This document shows, piece after piece, positions 45,840 through 57,530 of a stretch of DNA of 64,000 nt. Under the pieces are notes generated by a model. The model was given only the letters and a program-made list of their open reading frames with translations, had not been told where the DNA came from and did not search any database. The translations under genes and the position numbers were made by a program. Source of the stretch: Schistocerca nitens (taxonomy: Eukaryota > Arthropoda > Insecta > Orthoptera > Acrididae); NCBI RefSeq assembly GCF_023898315.1, contig NC_064618.1:247417076-247481075 (forward strand), read 5' to 3'. How positions within the stretch are numbered: position 1 is the first letter of the stretch; each line of letters opens with the position of its first letter.

Positions 45840-46235
45840 GCTGAAATATCTTCCTTGTCTGACAGCACCTGTTGAATACATGTAACAAACAGTCTCATAT
45901 GAAGCACCATGCCTTCAAATTAGGTAGCTCTGTGTTTATCTTATCCTTTCCGGTTGCTTTTCTGTTTTTACTTTCTTTTAGTTTCATTACAATGGGGTAA
46001 ACTTCTTTAGGTTCGTTGACTTCTTATTCTTGTACTTCTTCTTCTGACTCATCTTATTAGTCTCTGCTGGTACCATGTGCCTTTGTAGTGCTAAATCCAT
46101 CGATCCTTCTCTGTCACATTAGTTCTCAGTATGTGCTCATTTTTGTTCATATGGCGAAAAGTGTCGCTCTTCGCTGGAACTTCGCTGCATCCTCTATTAA
46201 ACCAACCACGTAAGGCTCCTAGTGTGATCATCAGT
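45840..46235. other. unassigned stretch
   Basis: Nothing recognisable was seen. Confidence 0.4.
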
Positions 46236-46315
46236 ACTCAAGAGTCGGTGTTACAAATTTTCTGTAAGCCACTTCTTTGTGGATGAAGTACATTTCCTTG
46301 AGATTCTTCCAGTAG
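46236..46315 (-). mobile_element. CR1-like LINE scrap
   Basis: The end of a 147-codon minus frame, GRISRKCTSSTKK, matches GRVLRKCSPSTKE of the CR1-like thumb. The rest of that frame (46320-46694) is unrecognised. Confidence 0.55.
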
Positions 46316-46754
46316 CTGCTGTTCCCGTGAAACGGAACATTTGGCTGCAGTGTCTGTAAACACATGTCGTCGGTACACTTTTGAGAAGAAGTTTAGAGGA
46401 AATACGGAGGCACCACTTGAGTGCTGATAGGGCTGCTTGCCTAACGGTGCGTAGTTCGTAGCTAGCGTCCATCCGGCTGATCTTTGGCCGAGCAGGAAGT
46501 GTCAAAGAGCGGGAGGCGGCAGGGAACGCTGTACGCGCACAGCAACAGGCGAGCCATTCCGCGTTTCTGCGCTGTCTGATCTGACACCGAGCACAGCACC
46601 ACTCAAATGTTTGCGGAATACTCGCGTCAAGGGCAACTCTAACTGCATTAAGCGCGTGGTCTTTGAACTCCGCATTTACACTTCTCACCATCAATGTGGA
46701 CGTACGAAATACTTTTTTCGAATATTCCTATGATATCATTAAGTAACTAACGGA

Positions 46755-46815
46755 GAAATCTGGAGAAAAATCAGGTTTTAGAAAGGGACGATCAAGTATT
46801 GACAACTTTAACTAA
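46755..46815 (+). pseudogene. LINE reverse transcriptase fragment, 5' piece
   Basis: SGFRKGRSSIDNFN is readable in this stretch. It continues after the PLE insertion at 47700-47810. Confidence 0.55.
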
Positions 46816-46855
46816 ATTTTTCCGTTGCTGCTTGGCATACATGATAATGATATTA

Positions 46856-47673
46856 AAAAGGAAAAACACTTCCTAATATTCTGCAAAATTATATTTGTCT
46901 GGTCACGAACCGGCTTTCGGCTTCTCAGGCCATCATCAGTTGACAACTGAATGTCGAGAACACAGATAAACATGATCTGCGACTTACACAGATATTATTT
47001 GTACAGAAGTTACAAAAATGACGAAATGTTGACATAGGAAAACATTACAATAATTGCATTAACTAAAAAAAGACCTGCAAGTAGCGTAAAAGTTTATATT
47101 GGTCAGTCAGGAAGAGCTGTGGCAATTAGGCTACGTCAACGTGAGAGAAGCTGACGACTAAGGAAGAAAGATTCGATCTTTACTAATCATCTTTTAGCAG
47201 AAAACCACTCATATGAAGTAGAACGTGAAGTTTTACGTTCTGTCAAGAAAAGTAGAAATATGACCCTACTGGAAACACTGGAAATCAACAAACACTTGAC
47301 ACAGAATACCAGCCTAGCATCAAATGATTAGACTAAATTTCCATTTTCCCCTTTGTTAAATTAAGTTTTCGTTACAAATACTAAATTCATAATGAAAATT
47401 CATCGTATTTCTCATCATTTGTTAAATGTATCTCCACACAAAAAACTTTATTTACCACTTTTTTAGTTACTGTAATTACTGCAATCTTTTCTTGTGAGAA
47501 CAGTTTGTCATTTTTGTATCTTTTGTACAAATAACATCTATGTAAGTCGCACATCATGTTTATCTGTGTTCGTCATATACGGTTGACACCTGAAGATGAC
47601 CTGAGAAGCCGAAAGCCGGTTCGCGATCAAATAAATATAATTTTGCAGAACATTAGGAAATGTTTTTCCTTTT
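46856..47673 (+). mobile_element. Penelope-like element with ~180-bp inverted ends
   Basis: The ends 46856-47035 and 47490-47673 are inverted copies; both contain CGAACCGGCTTTCGGCTTCT on one strand. A GIY-YIG fragment lies between. The 8-bp duplication TGATATTA flanks it (46848-46855 and 47674-47681). Each arm carries a hammerhead-like box. It inserted into an older LINE reverse transcriptase. Confidence 0.75.
47091..47336 (+). pseudogene. PLE GIY-YIG endonuclease, C-terminal fragment
   Basis: VYIGQSGRAVAIRLRQRE gives the YIG half of the motif with the conserved R. After a stop near 47150 come NHLLAENHSYEVEREVL and MTLLETLEINKHL, which supply the expected E. It ends at TAG 47330. The first half of the domain and the RT are absent. 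Confidence 0.75.
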
Positions 47674-47699
47674 TGATATTATTGACAATGTTTTTTTGC

Positions 47700-47810
47700 G
47701 CTACAATAAGTAACAGAAAAGGGACGAGAATTAAGAAAGAATTCTGGCTTTTTTAGATACTGAAAAAGCATTTGATAACGTGAACAGGGAAATGCTATGG
47801 AATATATGAA
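47700..47810 (+). pseudogene. LINE reverse transcriptase fragment, 3' piece
   Basis: FLDTEKAFDNVNREMLW is readable near 47745-47805 after a shift; this is the first catalytic-Asp motif (F.D..KAFD.V). It follows on from 46755-46815 once the PLE is removed. Confidence 0.65.
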
Positions 47811-47977
47811 CGAGGTTATCCGTCTCATCATACAAGTGCTGTGAAGAATCTATACACAAACACCGAAATTGTTATAGATATGAGAAACAAAATCACAGAG
47901 CCAATGATAGTGTGGAGCTAGCTCATTTTATTTACTTTCACTCGGTCGTTTAAGGCAGCAGTCGCAGTGGCACCGAT

Positions 47978-48005
47978 ATCGGTGGATTCCACCGACGACC
48001 GACAT
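47978..48005. repeat. 28-bp inverted repeat, left arm
   Basis: It contains GGTGGATTCCACCGACGACC. It pairs with 49898-49925 with one mismatch. The ends may belong to an unrecognised DNA transposon of about 1.9 kb. Confidence 0.5.
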
Positions 48006-48094
48006 ACGCCGCTGATGTATGCAATACACGACAACTAGTATTATATGGGTTCTACGATACATAGGCCAAGGAATGAAAGTATTTTTTGGTTTAT

Positions 48095-48145
48095 AGTGCA
48101 CCTGAAGATGGTGTAAGTGTTGCGCCGAAACTAGTCACTTGAAAT
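48095..48145 (+). other. hammerhead-like motif of a PLE-like end
   Basis: CTGAAGA, T, GGTGT..GCGCC stem, GAAA, CTAG, TC. The layout is the same as at 63822. The flanks for helix I pair poorly, so it is probably a decayed copy. Confidence 0.45.
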
Positions 48146-49152
48146 AATTTTCTTTGATGGTATGGCTGTGGTTGTTCGTTTCCTTTATTTACTGATAACT
48201 ATAGCCAAAGAAGGAGTTTGTAGCATTTTGAGAATGAAAAATATCATAATGGGATATAGCTCGGAATATATGGACTGAAATGTCAGGTTTTGCGGATACC
48301 ACAAGTAGGCAAAACATTTATCGGAAATTTTAGGCGTAAATTATAACATCAAATGGCGTATCTTGTGCTTAAAGGTATAGTACTGGATCATTTTTGGATT
48401 GTTGTACGTGGACGTTAGCTGTATACAAATTATTATGTCTGATTACTGGCGTTTTTATGGCGCCGGTGTCCGACGACCGTTTTTGGTGCAACTGTGAACG
48501 CAGCCTTAGGTCGCGTTAGGGCGTTCACAGTGGTACAGACAACAGTTGCCAAACGCTGTGCCAGAGGTCGCCCGATAACATCGGACGACAACTTGACCGC
48601 AGTGCTTCCGATCTCGTTCCTCAGTCTTCGACTGGGTCGCGGAGGTTAAGTTAGGTTAGAACCTCCTCTGTGTATGAACCAGGTTACATTTTACCCTCCT
48701 AGGTGGGATGGATACCACCACATTTCTGTGCTTCCTATTAAAAACGAGTAGAATGCATGTTAATGAGCTGTACGTGTCTTTAAAAGAACGTGGCGAGAGC
48801 TCTACACTCTGTCCTCAGTTACTGGAATTACCGGACGGGTTTTACGAATATATCAGATGAAGGGAGAAACGTTGTGTTACATATTGTAAATGATTCGTGG
48901 TGGCCTTGAAAAGTAATATTACAGACACACTTTTTTGCTTTACTTATTTGCGATTATGCAGACATCGTCAGTTAAAGTTTAGAATAATATACTCTGATCA
49001 CCTACAACACTGAAAAGTGGAAACACACACACTACATTTGCAAAAGACTTCATGCAACAGAATCACCAACCTACTGGCGTAAGAATGTCAATAAGCAGTG
49101 ATACTAATCTGTTAGGTACCTAATACCAACTTACCACAACCTAAAAAAGATG
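48146..49152. other. unassigned stretch
   Basis: Apart from its position between the inverted repeats 47978 and 49898, nothing was recognised. Confidence 0.35.
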
Positions 49153-49160
49153 CACTACAT

Positions 49161-49509
49161 CAGTGTTTTTCAACCTTTTTGCATACGCGACCCCGTTCCA
49201 AGTAAAAATATTCTGGCGACCCCCAGAACCTAAATAAAAGTAGGTCAGCGATTTCAAGGGCAACGTATTTAATTTTCTTTATATTGAGAATATACTGATC
49301 GAGAAGTCAAGTGCAATGTGAAAAGAGTTCGCAGTGCTCTGGAGGCAAAGATGTAATTATATTCTTTGCCGTGGTAGAGGCTTGGGGGTGAGAAGGGGTC
49401 AGCGGCAGCATAGTCGCGCTTTTTCGGTCACTATTATTAGTTGTCCGAGTACGCCAGCGATTATTGTCATATAGTAGTGGGGTCGCGACCCACAGGTTGA
49501 AAAACACTG
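49161..49509. mobile_element. hAT-type MITE
   Basis: The ends CAGTGTTTTTCAACCTTTTT and (reversed) CAGTGTTTTTCAACCTGTGG are typical of hAT elements. The 8-bp flanks CACTACAT and CACTACAG match at 7 of 8 positions. The 349-bp interior has no coding sequence, so movement depends on another transposase. Confidence 0.8.
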
Positions 49510-49897
49510 CACTACAGAAAATATAAGCATAAGAACGCCACCATTTTCACTTGAACACTAATTTTTGGGGTCATAATTTAAGCCCAAAATTTCCGATAGT
49601 GGTTTTGTTTGTTAGTGTTTTCCAATAGGATAGCGATTTGTCTATCGATTCCGAACTAAATCCCTATTATGACTTTTTTTTAACCGCAGGATCTCACAAA
49701 CTCACACATTCTCGGACTAAACTGCTCAACTTGTCTCAGTGTGTGAGAACGTTGGTCGATCTCACCGAAGAAAACAATCTGATGTGAATATCATCGATTT
49801 TCGTCCGAAGTCTGTACGTTCGGACGATGAGATCGGCTACAGTGTGACCGTGCACCAAGTGTCGTACTGATTTGAAAAGATCGGCTGTCTTCAGCCG

Positions 49898-49925
49898 ATG
49901 TCGGTCGTCGGCGGAATCCACCGAT
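49898..49925. repeat. 28-bp inverted repeat, right arm
   Basis: Partner of 47978-48005; one mismatch (GCGG versus GTGG in the middle). Confidence 0.5.
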
Positions 49926-50329
49926 GCCCACAACCTATAAATAAGCACCGGAGTCGGACGGCGCTTGTGAGAGGCTGGCACCAGGGACCCGTGCGGTGTG
50001 CCTACGCAGGAGGGTAACGGCTGGCCGACGCCCGCCTGGCAACCCGGCCGCCTCCAAACAATGCACCTTTGTCCACAGCTGGCGGAGCCGCTGCCCACAC
50101 GCCCGCCGTCTCCACTTAGCAGGTGGACACGTACAGTATCTGCTTACTCCACCGACACTTTGGCTTCACCAAAATTAATTTCACCCCTCGCGCTTTTTAC
50201 GGGAGGGACGATTCAGAACACCCGGAGTGCTATCGTGGCGTTTGCGCGTCTCGTTTACGGCACCTGAGGACCACAGTGCTTTTGCCTTGCTGTGCTGTGC
50301 TGTTGGTGAAATTTAGTAGCTTTTTTCTT
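49926..50329. other. unassigned GC-rich stretch
   Basis: Open frames on both strands reflect GC content; none has a recognisable domain. Confidence 0.35.
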
Positions 50330-50605
50330 GTTGGTACCCCGAACTTTTCTTTTAGCTCTGTATTCCTTCATTTTCCTGCTGAGGTCTAACCTGATCCCAT
50401 TGTGGTTAATTTCCGTAAGGGATGTTAGGAGGGGCGTGATTTCAGCAGCTAAGTGCCAGTTACGCCTGTTAGTTATTATGTCCTGCTCAATATGAAGTTC
50501 TGCAAGGCCTTTTTCTATTTGCTTCATCCAGAGGGACCTAGCCTTCCCTGTTACGGCTATTTTCAAAATTTTATAGGACAGCCTGTTGGGGTCCATTCTG
50601 TACAA
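50330..50605 (-). pseudogene. LINE protein C-terminal fragment
   Basis: The frame reads RMDPNRLSYKILKIAVTGKA then LWMKQIEKGLAELHIEQDI and ends LSRKMKEYRAKRK. This is the basic C-terminus typical of endonuclease-RT proteins of RTE-related LINEs. It abuts the CR1-like fragment at about 50606. Confidence 0.55.
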
Positions 50606-51225
50606 ATGTTCATAGAAACTAAATACTTAGGGATTACAATTACAAATAACCTAAATTGGAACGATCACATAGGTAATATTGTCGGTAGAGCAAACCAAAG
50701 ACTGCGATTCATTGCCAGAACACTTAGAAGGTGCAAGAGGTCTACCAAAGAGACTGCTTACACCACGCTTGTCCGCCCTATTCTGGTGTATTGCTGTGCG
50801 GTGTGGGATCCGCATCAGGTGGGACTGACGGATGACATCGAAAAAGTACAAAGAAGGGCAGCTCGTTTTGTATTATCGCGAAGTAGGGGAGATAGTGCCA
50901 CTGACATGATACGTGAATCGGAGTGGCAATCATTAAAACAAAGGCGTTTTTCGTTGCGACGGCATCTTCTCAAGAAATTTCTATCACCAGTTTTCTCCTC
51001 CGACTGCGAAAACATTCTGTTGGCACCCACCTACATAGGGAGAAATGATCATCACGATAAAATAAGAGAAATCAGGGCTCGCACAGAAAAATTTAAGTGC
51101 TCGTTTCTCCCGCGCGCCGTTCGAGAGTGGAACGGTAGAGAGACAGCATGAAGGTGGTTCATTGAACCCTCTGCCAGGCGCTTTATTGTGAATGGCAGAG
51201 TAATCACGTAGATGTAGATGTAGAA
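50606..51225 (+). mobile_element. diverged CR1-like LINE 3' fragment
   Basis: FIETKYLGITITNNLNWNDH, RCKRSTKETAYTTLVRPIL and DDIEKVQRRAARFVLSRSRG align with the thumb of 31292 but at lower similarity, so it is a separate subfamily. The frame ends with TGA at 51149-51151 and the tail is GTAGATGTAGATGTAG. The frame is intact within the fragment. Confidence 0.8.
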
Positions 51226-51499
51226 AACTGGTCGCCTCCTTCTGAAGGCATCGTTCTTGGTGTTTCGAGGCGTTTATTTTTCTGAAATCATATTATGCCT
51301 TATTTTGTTTGATCTTCCTTTGTTCGTGAGCTACCGTTTCGCAGAGATCATCTTTCCGCGTGGCTTATTGCCTGGTGCAAACATTTCCGTAGGACGCTAT
51401 TTTGGCTGCTTTCTAGTCGGATTCGTAACTTGTAAAGAGCTCCCATTCAAACTTTTCACTGGCGTCGAGGCAACCGTGGACACTAATGCAATCTAAAGT

Positions 51500-51815
51500 A
51501 GAACTAGTTGCACGAAAAGCAAAGGTCGGACTGAGATTCATTGGGGGAAGTGTTATCATCCACGAAGGGATTGCTCTTCAGTCTATTTCTCTTGCCAGTT
51601 AGGATTAAAAGAAAGAGAAGTTACAAACAAGAGTAGCTTTCTTCATGTTTTCGTTTGGTAAGTGCGAGAGCTTTGTGAAAATGTTCTTCGAACTGCAGTG
51701 GCAGACGCTGCAGGAGATGAGCTGTGAGCCACCGAGAGGTCTCGTGTTCAAATACCGAGGGCGCACGTCTCGAGAAGACATGGCCAAGATATTACTTCCT
51801 CCCAGATGCATACAT
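51500..51815 (+). mobile_element. decayed CR1-like LINE fragment
   Basis: It contains GGTCGGACTGAGATTCATTG, then MFFELQWQTLQEM and RGRTSREDMAKILLPPR, matching the LKWQTLQERR and TSRGDHECK regions of the family in disrupted frames. A SINE follows directly. Confidence 0.6.
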
Positions 51816-51816
51816 C

Positions 51817-52008
51817 GAGCGGCCGAGCGGTTCTAGGCGCTTCAGTCTGGAACCACGCGACCGCTACGGTCGCAGGTTCGAATCCTGCCTCGGGCGTGGA
51901 TGTGTGTGATGTCCTCAGGTTAGTTAGGTTTAAGTAGTTCTAAGTTCTAGGGGACCGATGACCTCAGATGTTAAGTCCCTTTAGTGCTCAGAGGCATTTG
52001 AACCATTC
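51817..52008 (+). mobile_element. tRNA-derived SINE, family 1
   Basis: Head GCGGCCGAGCGGTTCTAGGC, B box GGTTCGAATCC, body to AGGCATTTGAACCATT. No clear duplication was found. Confidence 0.85.
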
Positions 52009-52166
52009 CACATTTAATAATAGTAGTATGGAAGTATGAATAAAACAAGTTTAAGATTGTATAGCCATGGTATTCATTACGTTGAAAAATACGTATTATA
52101 TGAATCGTATCAACCAACAAAAGCATTTTCACAAATATTTTAAAGTTCAAAAATCAAAGAGCAAAT

Positions 52167-52340
52167 ACGAGGGCTATCCAGAAAGTAACACATGTCTGTC
52201 GTGGCGGTGGACGGGGCTACAGCCGCCATCTTGGTCCTGAAGGTATTTTCGTTCCGTCGTTCCAATTACAAGAAAATGCGTGTTTTTCTCACCAGACGCG
52301 TTTCGCTTGTTTGACGGAAAGTATCATCAGTGGCGGTGAC
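52167..52340. mobile_element. mariner terminus scrap next to a PLE-like end
   Basis: TACGAGGGCTATCCAGAAAG resembles the end of the MITE at 54211. At 52291-52335, the minus strand reads CTGATGA, T, a (A)CTT..AAGC stem, GAAA, CGCG, TC: a hammerhead-like box. Confidence 0.45.
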
Positions 52341-52728
52341 TTCTGCTTGGTTTCCCTTTTACATCGGGAAATGCCGTCTGCAGAACTGAGAATTTCTTAC
52401 GTTTTTTAGAGTACAATTTTCGTACGAAAAACTACATGCATGCATGTTCGAAGGAAATTACGTCGTTATTTGGCATAACACAGGCCTACTCCGGGGCAGC
52501 TACTTTCACGTAAAATGACTCCTCTGTACGGCACTATACATAATGGATGCGCGAGTACAGGTTGTAGAGACGAGGTTGTCGACACGTGGAAGCTCGGGTC
52601 TGGCGGAGAGTCGTGCTCGGATAATCAAATGGTAAGACGACCGCTCGTGATAAACGGCAAATCCGAGTTCGAGTCGAGGACGTGCACAAATTTTTCTTGT
52701 TGTCATTCCATTATACAGCTGATATTTT

Positions 52729-53770
52729 TGTTGTTGTTGTGGTCTTTAGTCCTGAGACTGGTTTGATGCAGTTCTCCATGCTACTCTATCCTGTGCAAGC
52801 TTCTTCATCTCCCAGTACCTACTGCAACCTACATCCTTCTGAATCTGCTTAGTGTATTCAACTCTTGGCCTCCCTCTACGATTTTTACCCTCCACGCTGC
52901 CCTCCAATGCTAAATTTGTGATCCATTGACGCCTCAGAACATGTCCTACCAACCGGTCCCTTCTTCTGGTCAAGTTGTGCCACAAACTCCTCTTCTCCTC
53001 TATTCAATACCCCTTCATTAGTTATGTGATCTACCCATCTAATCTTCAGCATTCTTCTGTAGCACAACATTTCGAAAGCTTCTATACTCTTCTTGTCCAA
53101 ACTATTTATCGTCTGTGTTTCACTTCCATACAATGCTACACTCCATACAAATACTTTCAGAAACGACTTCCTGACACTTAAATCTATACTCGATGTTAAC
53201 AAATTTCTCTTCTTCAGAAACGCTTTTCCTTGCTATTGCCAGTCTACATTTTATATCCTCTTTATTTCGACCATCATCAGTTATTTTGCTCCCCAAATAG
53301 GAAAACTCATTTTCTACTTTAAGTGTCTCATTTCCTAATCTAATTCCCTCAGCATCACCCAATTTAATTCGACTACATTCCATTATCCTCGTTTTGCTTT
53401 TGTTGGTGTTCATCTTATACCCTCCTTTCAAGACACTGTCCATTCCGTTCAACTGCTCTTCCAAGTCCTTTGCTGTCTCTGACAGAATTACAATGTCATC
53501 AGCGAACCTCAAAGTTTTTATTTCTTCTCCATGGATTTTAATACTTACTCCCAATTTTTCTTTTGTTTCCTTTACTGCTTGCTCAATATAAAGATTTAAT
53601 AACATCGGGGAGAGGCTACAACCCTGTCTCACTCCCCTCCCAACCACTGCTCCCCTTTCATGTCCCTTGACTCTTATAACTGCCATCTGGTTTGTGTACA
53701 AATTGTAAAATACAACTGATAGTAGTCCATAATTACAACTACGAATATATTTTGTGTATAACAAGGAAAA
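52729..53770 (-). pseudogene. RTE-like LINE, RT palm to 3' end
   Basis: On the minus strand: RGVRQGCSLSPMLLNLYIEQ, LRFADDIVILSET (intact catalytic pair), NEFSYLGSKITDDGRNKEDI, then in another frame LSVRKSFLKVFVWSVALYGS and RRMLKIRWVDHITNE. The end RGRPRVEYTKQIQKDVG runs to the stop near 52746 and a CAA-type tail. Frameshifts are near 53200 and 52985. It is the most complete copy of this family here, but 5' truncated. Confidence 0.8.
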
Positions 53771-53849
53771 ATTAAAAAAAAAAGACTGTTCCTTTGTTTT
53801 ATCACGAAATACGTGAGAGAGTGTAACGAATATGATATGTGAGGTGGGG

Positions 53850-54125
53850 TAGCAATCATTAAAATAAAGGCGTTTTTAATTGCTTTCCCCTCCTAATGTG
53901 AAGGTATTTTGTTGATGCCCACCTACGTAGGGAGAAACGATCATTGGTTAAAATAAGAGAAAACAGAACTCGCACGGAAAGATTAAATGTTGATTAAATG
54001 TTCGCTTTTCCCGTGCGCTGCTGGAGAGTGGAACTGTAGAGAAATAAGTGCGTAAGTGGTTCGATAAACCCTCTGCCAGACATTAGAGTGCGAACTGCAG
54101 AGTAGCCACGTAGATGTAGATGTAG
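53850..54125 (+). mobile_element. CR1-like LINE tail, diverged subfamily
   Basis: It matches the end of 50606-51225 (AAATGATCATCA-like block, then ARTERLNV, CRALLESGTV) and ends GTAGATGTAGATGTAG. No frame is intact. Confidence 0.65.
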
Positions 54126-54210
54126 TGCGTATAAACAGACGGAAGGAACTATTACTGTGTGATGACACGATTGAAGAATAGTCACTGGAAGCAGCCACAT
54201 TCATCACATA

Positions 54211-54700
54211 CAAGGGCTATTCGGAAAGTAAGTTCCGATCGGTCGCGAAATGGAAACCACTGTGAAAGTCAAAACGTTTTCTTTTGTTCTACAATATTGT
54301 AGAACAAAAGTAAACTGGTGCTTTTCGTTAATTATGATGTTGTTCTACCAAGAACCGACGGAAGATTGTGTTAACATCAACCCATCGAAGACGGTGCAGG
54401 AACATCTTTATTGCACCTACAGCGCGCCGCCCAGAAGAAGAAGGAAGCGCATGACAGTTATGTTATGCGGGCTGCACGACATCAGGCGAAATCTCACACC
54501 AGGCCGTCATACTTGGTGGGAGACACTATTTTCTACGCATCTTCACGTGTTCACTGTGCGCTCAGAATTGAAAAGAGCAACGTGCGTGATCGACAGACAT
54601 ACTGGAGACATTGCCCAATACATCTGTGCAAAATTTCATCGAATTTTTACAGTGGTTCTCATTTCGCGACCGATCGGAACTTACTTTCCGAATAGCCGTC
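54211..54700. mobile_element. mariner-type MITE
   Basis: The ends GGGCTATTCGGAAAGTAAGT (54208 region) and, reversed, CGGCTATTCGGAAAGTAAGT match for more than 50 bp, continuing CCGATCGGTCGCGAAATG. The interior, about 490 bp in all, shows no transposase motif. An open frame of 156 codons across it looks non-functional. It sits between two CR1-like fragments. Confidence 0.75.
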
Positions 54701-54711
54701 GTTTCTGGGAG

Positions 54712-55280
54712 AACGCATAGGGAGCGATTTAAAGTGGAAAGACCACATAAAGCTAATCGCAGGTAAGGCAGGTGCTATTCTGGGATTCGTTGGTAGAATC
54801 CTCAGGGAGTAAGGTCCACTCACAAAGGAGGTAGCTTACAAAACCCTCTTTCGACCGATACCTGAACATTCTCTTAAGTATGTGACACGTACCAGACAGG
54901 ATTGATAGAGGAAGTCGAGAAGATCCAACGAAGATTGGTAAATTTAGCGAACGCGAAAAAGTCACGGATGTGCTCAACCAACCCCAGTGTTAATCGCTAC
55001 AAGAGAGGCGGTGTGGTTTGTTGTTGAAATTCTGAGAGCGTACACTACTAGAAGAGTCAACCAGTATATTACTACGTCCTAGGTATACCTCACGAAAACA
55101 TCGTGATGGTAAAAATCAGGGAGATTCGATATTACATGAAGGCTTACCAGCTATAGTTCTTCCAGCGCACCGTTCGCGACTGGAACAGGAAAGGGAGAAA
55201 GTGAGAGTGTTACACGAAGTATCCCCCGCCACATACCTTAGGCTGGCTTGCGTTGCGTAGAAGTAGATGCAGATGTAGCA
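54712..55280 (+). mobile_element. decayed CR1-like LINE fragment
   Basis: Blocks GATTTAAAGTGGAAAGACCA, GGAGGTAGCTTACAAAACCC and the tail GTAGAAGTAGATGCAGATGT follow the family order. No frame is intact. Confidence 0.6.
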
Positions 55281-55289
55281 GCTACTGGA

Positions 55290-56100
55290 GCATGTACTCG
55301 CTCTGCCCCTCGGCTCCTATCTTATGTTTACTACACCAGTTTCAAGTGGTCCGGTGATATATCCTGCTGCGTAGTTATCAAGTTTATACTCGTAAAGAAG
55401 TAGCCGTATACGAGCTAAGTCCGTGTTATCTCACATTATCCCTTGCCACACCGGCGCCCAACTGTCTTGCAAGTTTACAGGGACGCTTTTGGAGACACTG
55501 GTACCATCTGGCGGCTTCTTTCGATTGTCCAACTCCGACTTTTGTGTGACAACGAGTTGACTGCAGATTGTTGATGTCGCCTGCGACGGTGTTTGTTGTC
55601 ATAGCGGAGTTTATAATTCTTATGACGGCACCTGTAATTCTTGAGGATCTGGTGAGTTTTCCGATGTCTGGACGCCTCCTGTCGTATCAGAAACGGAGCG
55701 CTCCCTCGTATCTTATCGCCGAATGCCGGAAGAGGAGCACTCTCGAGTCCTCTGCCTCCAGACCCCAGACGATAAACCAATACCGACTGTCGCCGCTGGG
55801 TAAAGTGTTTGGAAACAGATCGATAGCTACAATATTCCGGAAATAAACGGAACCGCTGCTTTAAATGAGAAAACGTGTCTTCTGATACTACCAACGGACT
55901 GATACTGTACTTTTTTACTGTTTATGGACACTTGCTTCAGTTTAAGAAGACCGAAAATAGTGCACAGTATCAGATACTTACTTGCTATTAAATAGCGGAG
56001 TAAATTTAGTCTCCTATTCATTGACAGAAACTGCTCAAAAGAATTTTTGCGCCATTCTCATCAGTTTCACAGGTTGTATTGTATACCTTCTATCTGTCTC
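55290..56100. other. unassigned stretch
   Basis: Overlapping open frames at 55475-55894 (minus, 139 codons) and 55568-55846 (plus, 92 codons) have no recognisable motif. Confidence 0.35.
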
Positions 56101-56109
56101 CTATACAAA

Positions 56110-56815
56110 TACAATATCCATTCACATTAATGTGACCACCTCCTATATTCGATGTCAACATGAAACAGCTACTCACAGGTGGCAACACTAGCAGTGGAGG
56201 ATATGTGAAGCCAGTCAGGGGGACGCGGAAACCACTGCACTGGTCGTAATGCGAAAACAGAGCGATTATCCGGCGCCCAAAAGGGCATGATCATTGGCTT
56301 TCGGGTCGATGGTGGAACCACTATCGAAACGGCTAGGTGTGTAAACTGTTCGTGTGCCGCCATATCTAAAGTAAACCGGGCATGACAAAATGGCGCTATC
56401 CAAAACTGGCGCGAATCAACAGTGGTGTACCAGGGGCCATAGATGTCAGGAGTGTACGACGGGTACGGAGATGTGTACGGGCGAATAAATGTGCAACTAT
56501 TGAGCAACGACCGCCCAGGTGAACCAAGGGGCTACCAGCAATGTCTCCTCAAAGACCGTTCAGCGAACGTTGCTGCGTATGGGCCTCCGCAGAAGATGCC
56601 TGGTTTGGAAAATGGAAGATCACCAGATTTAAACCCAATCGAGAATGGGACCACCTCGATTGGGGTGTTCGCACCATCCTCAGCCGAGAAACCTATCGCA
56701 GCTGGCAATTGCATGGCTCTGCATCCCTGTCATTCCTCACGGTGGTCCGCTCTGAAAAACGTGTTTATTAAGGCTTTTGGCAGGTGGTCACATTAACGTG
56801 ACTGGACAGTGTATA
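56110..56815 (+). pseudogene. Tc1-type transposon remnant
   Basis: The left ATTAATGTGACCACCTCC and the right GGTGGTCACATTAACGTGAC form an inverted pair; the right continues to TGGACAGTGTA. A frame with GRSPDLNPIENG (56610-56645) gives the last catalytic motif, DLNPIE, while the rest of the transposase is deleted or shifted. The element is internally reduced. Confidence 0.65.
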
Positions 56816-56829
56816 AAGTCCCTCATCAC

Positions 56830-57530
56830 AGTTTCTGTTACATTCTGGATAATTACACTGTTGACTGCTGGAAGTTGCACACCAGTACTACGACTGGGCA
56901 TCCACTGAGTGGCAATAGGTGGTCTTTTCAAATAAATCACATTTTATGCTCCATCGGACAGATGGCCATTGGCGTATGCCGCGTGAAACGTATGAAAGGC
57001 AACACACTGAAACAATCGTCAGAAGGATCAAGGCTAGAGGAGGGAGCTCTATGGTCTGGGGAACGTTTTCCTGGCACTCCCTGGGTGATATCGCCATTCT
57101 GGAAGGCACACTAGATCGACACAAGTATGCATGTATCCTTGGGGACCACGTGCACCCGTATATGCAGTTTGTATTTCCTCAGCACGATGGCATGTACCAG
57201 GAGGACAATGCAACATGTCACATCTGCAGTGTACTGCGTGGTCGGAAGAGCACCAGAATGAGTTTGCCATCCTTCCCTGGCCACGGATTTAAACTCAATC
57301 GCGAATGGGATCACCTCGGTAGGTCTGTTCCCTCCATGGATGCTCAGCTGAGAAACCTTGCAGAGCTGGCCATTACAGTGGTGTCTGCATGGCTTTACAT
57401 CCCTGTCGATATCTTCCAGAGCCTCACTGACTCTATTCCTGCAAGTCTCAGGTGGTTATTAAGGGCTTTGACATGTGGTCAAACCCCATCACAGTTTCTG
57501 TTACATTCGATCTACTCTCAGTAGCTACTG
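56830..57530 (+). pseudogene. Tc1-type transposase, C-terminal half
   Basis: The frame 56919-57524 reads VFSNKSHFMLHRTDGHWR (the catalytic FSDES has D to N), SSMVWGTFSWHSLG, YACILGDHVHPYMQF and YQEDNATCH (second aspartate kept). The SPDLNPIE region is degraded (PSFPGHGFKLNREWDHL). It is a different subfamily from 38154. The DNA-binding half is missing. Confidence 0.75.

Noticed and set aside
46320-46694. Minus-strand Cys- and Arg-rich frame
   Set aside because: Only its end matches a CR1-like thumb; the rest lacks any motif and does not look conserved.
54250-54720. A 156-codon plus-strand frame
   Set aside because: It starts and ends in the terminal repeats of the mariner MITE and has no transposase motifs.
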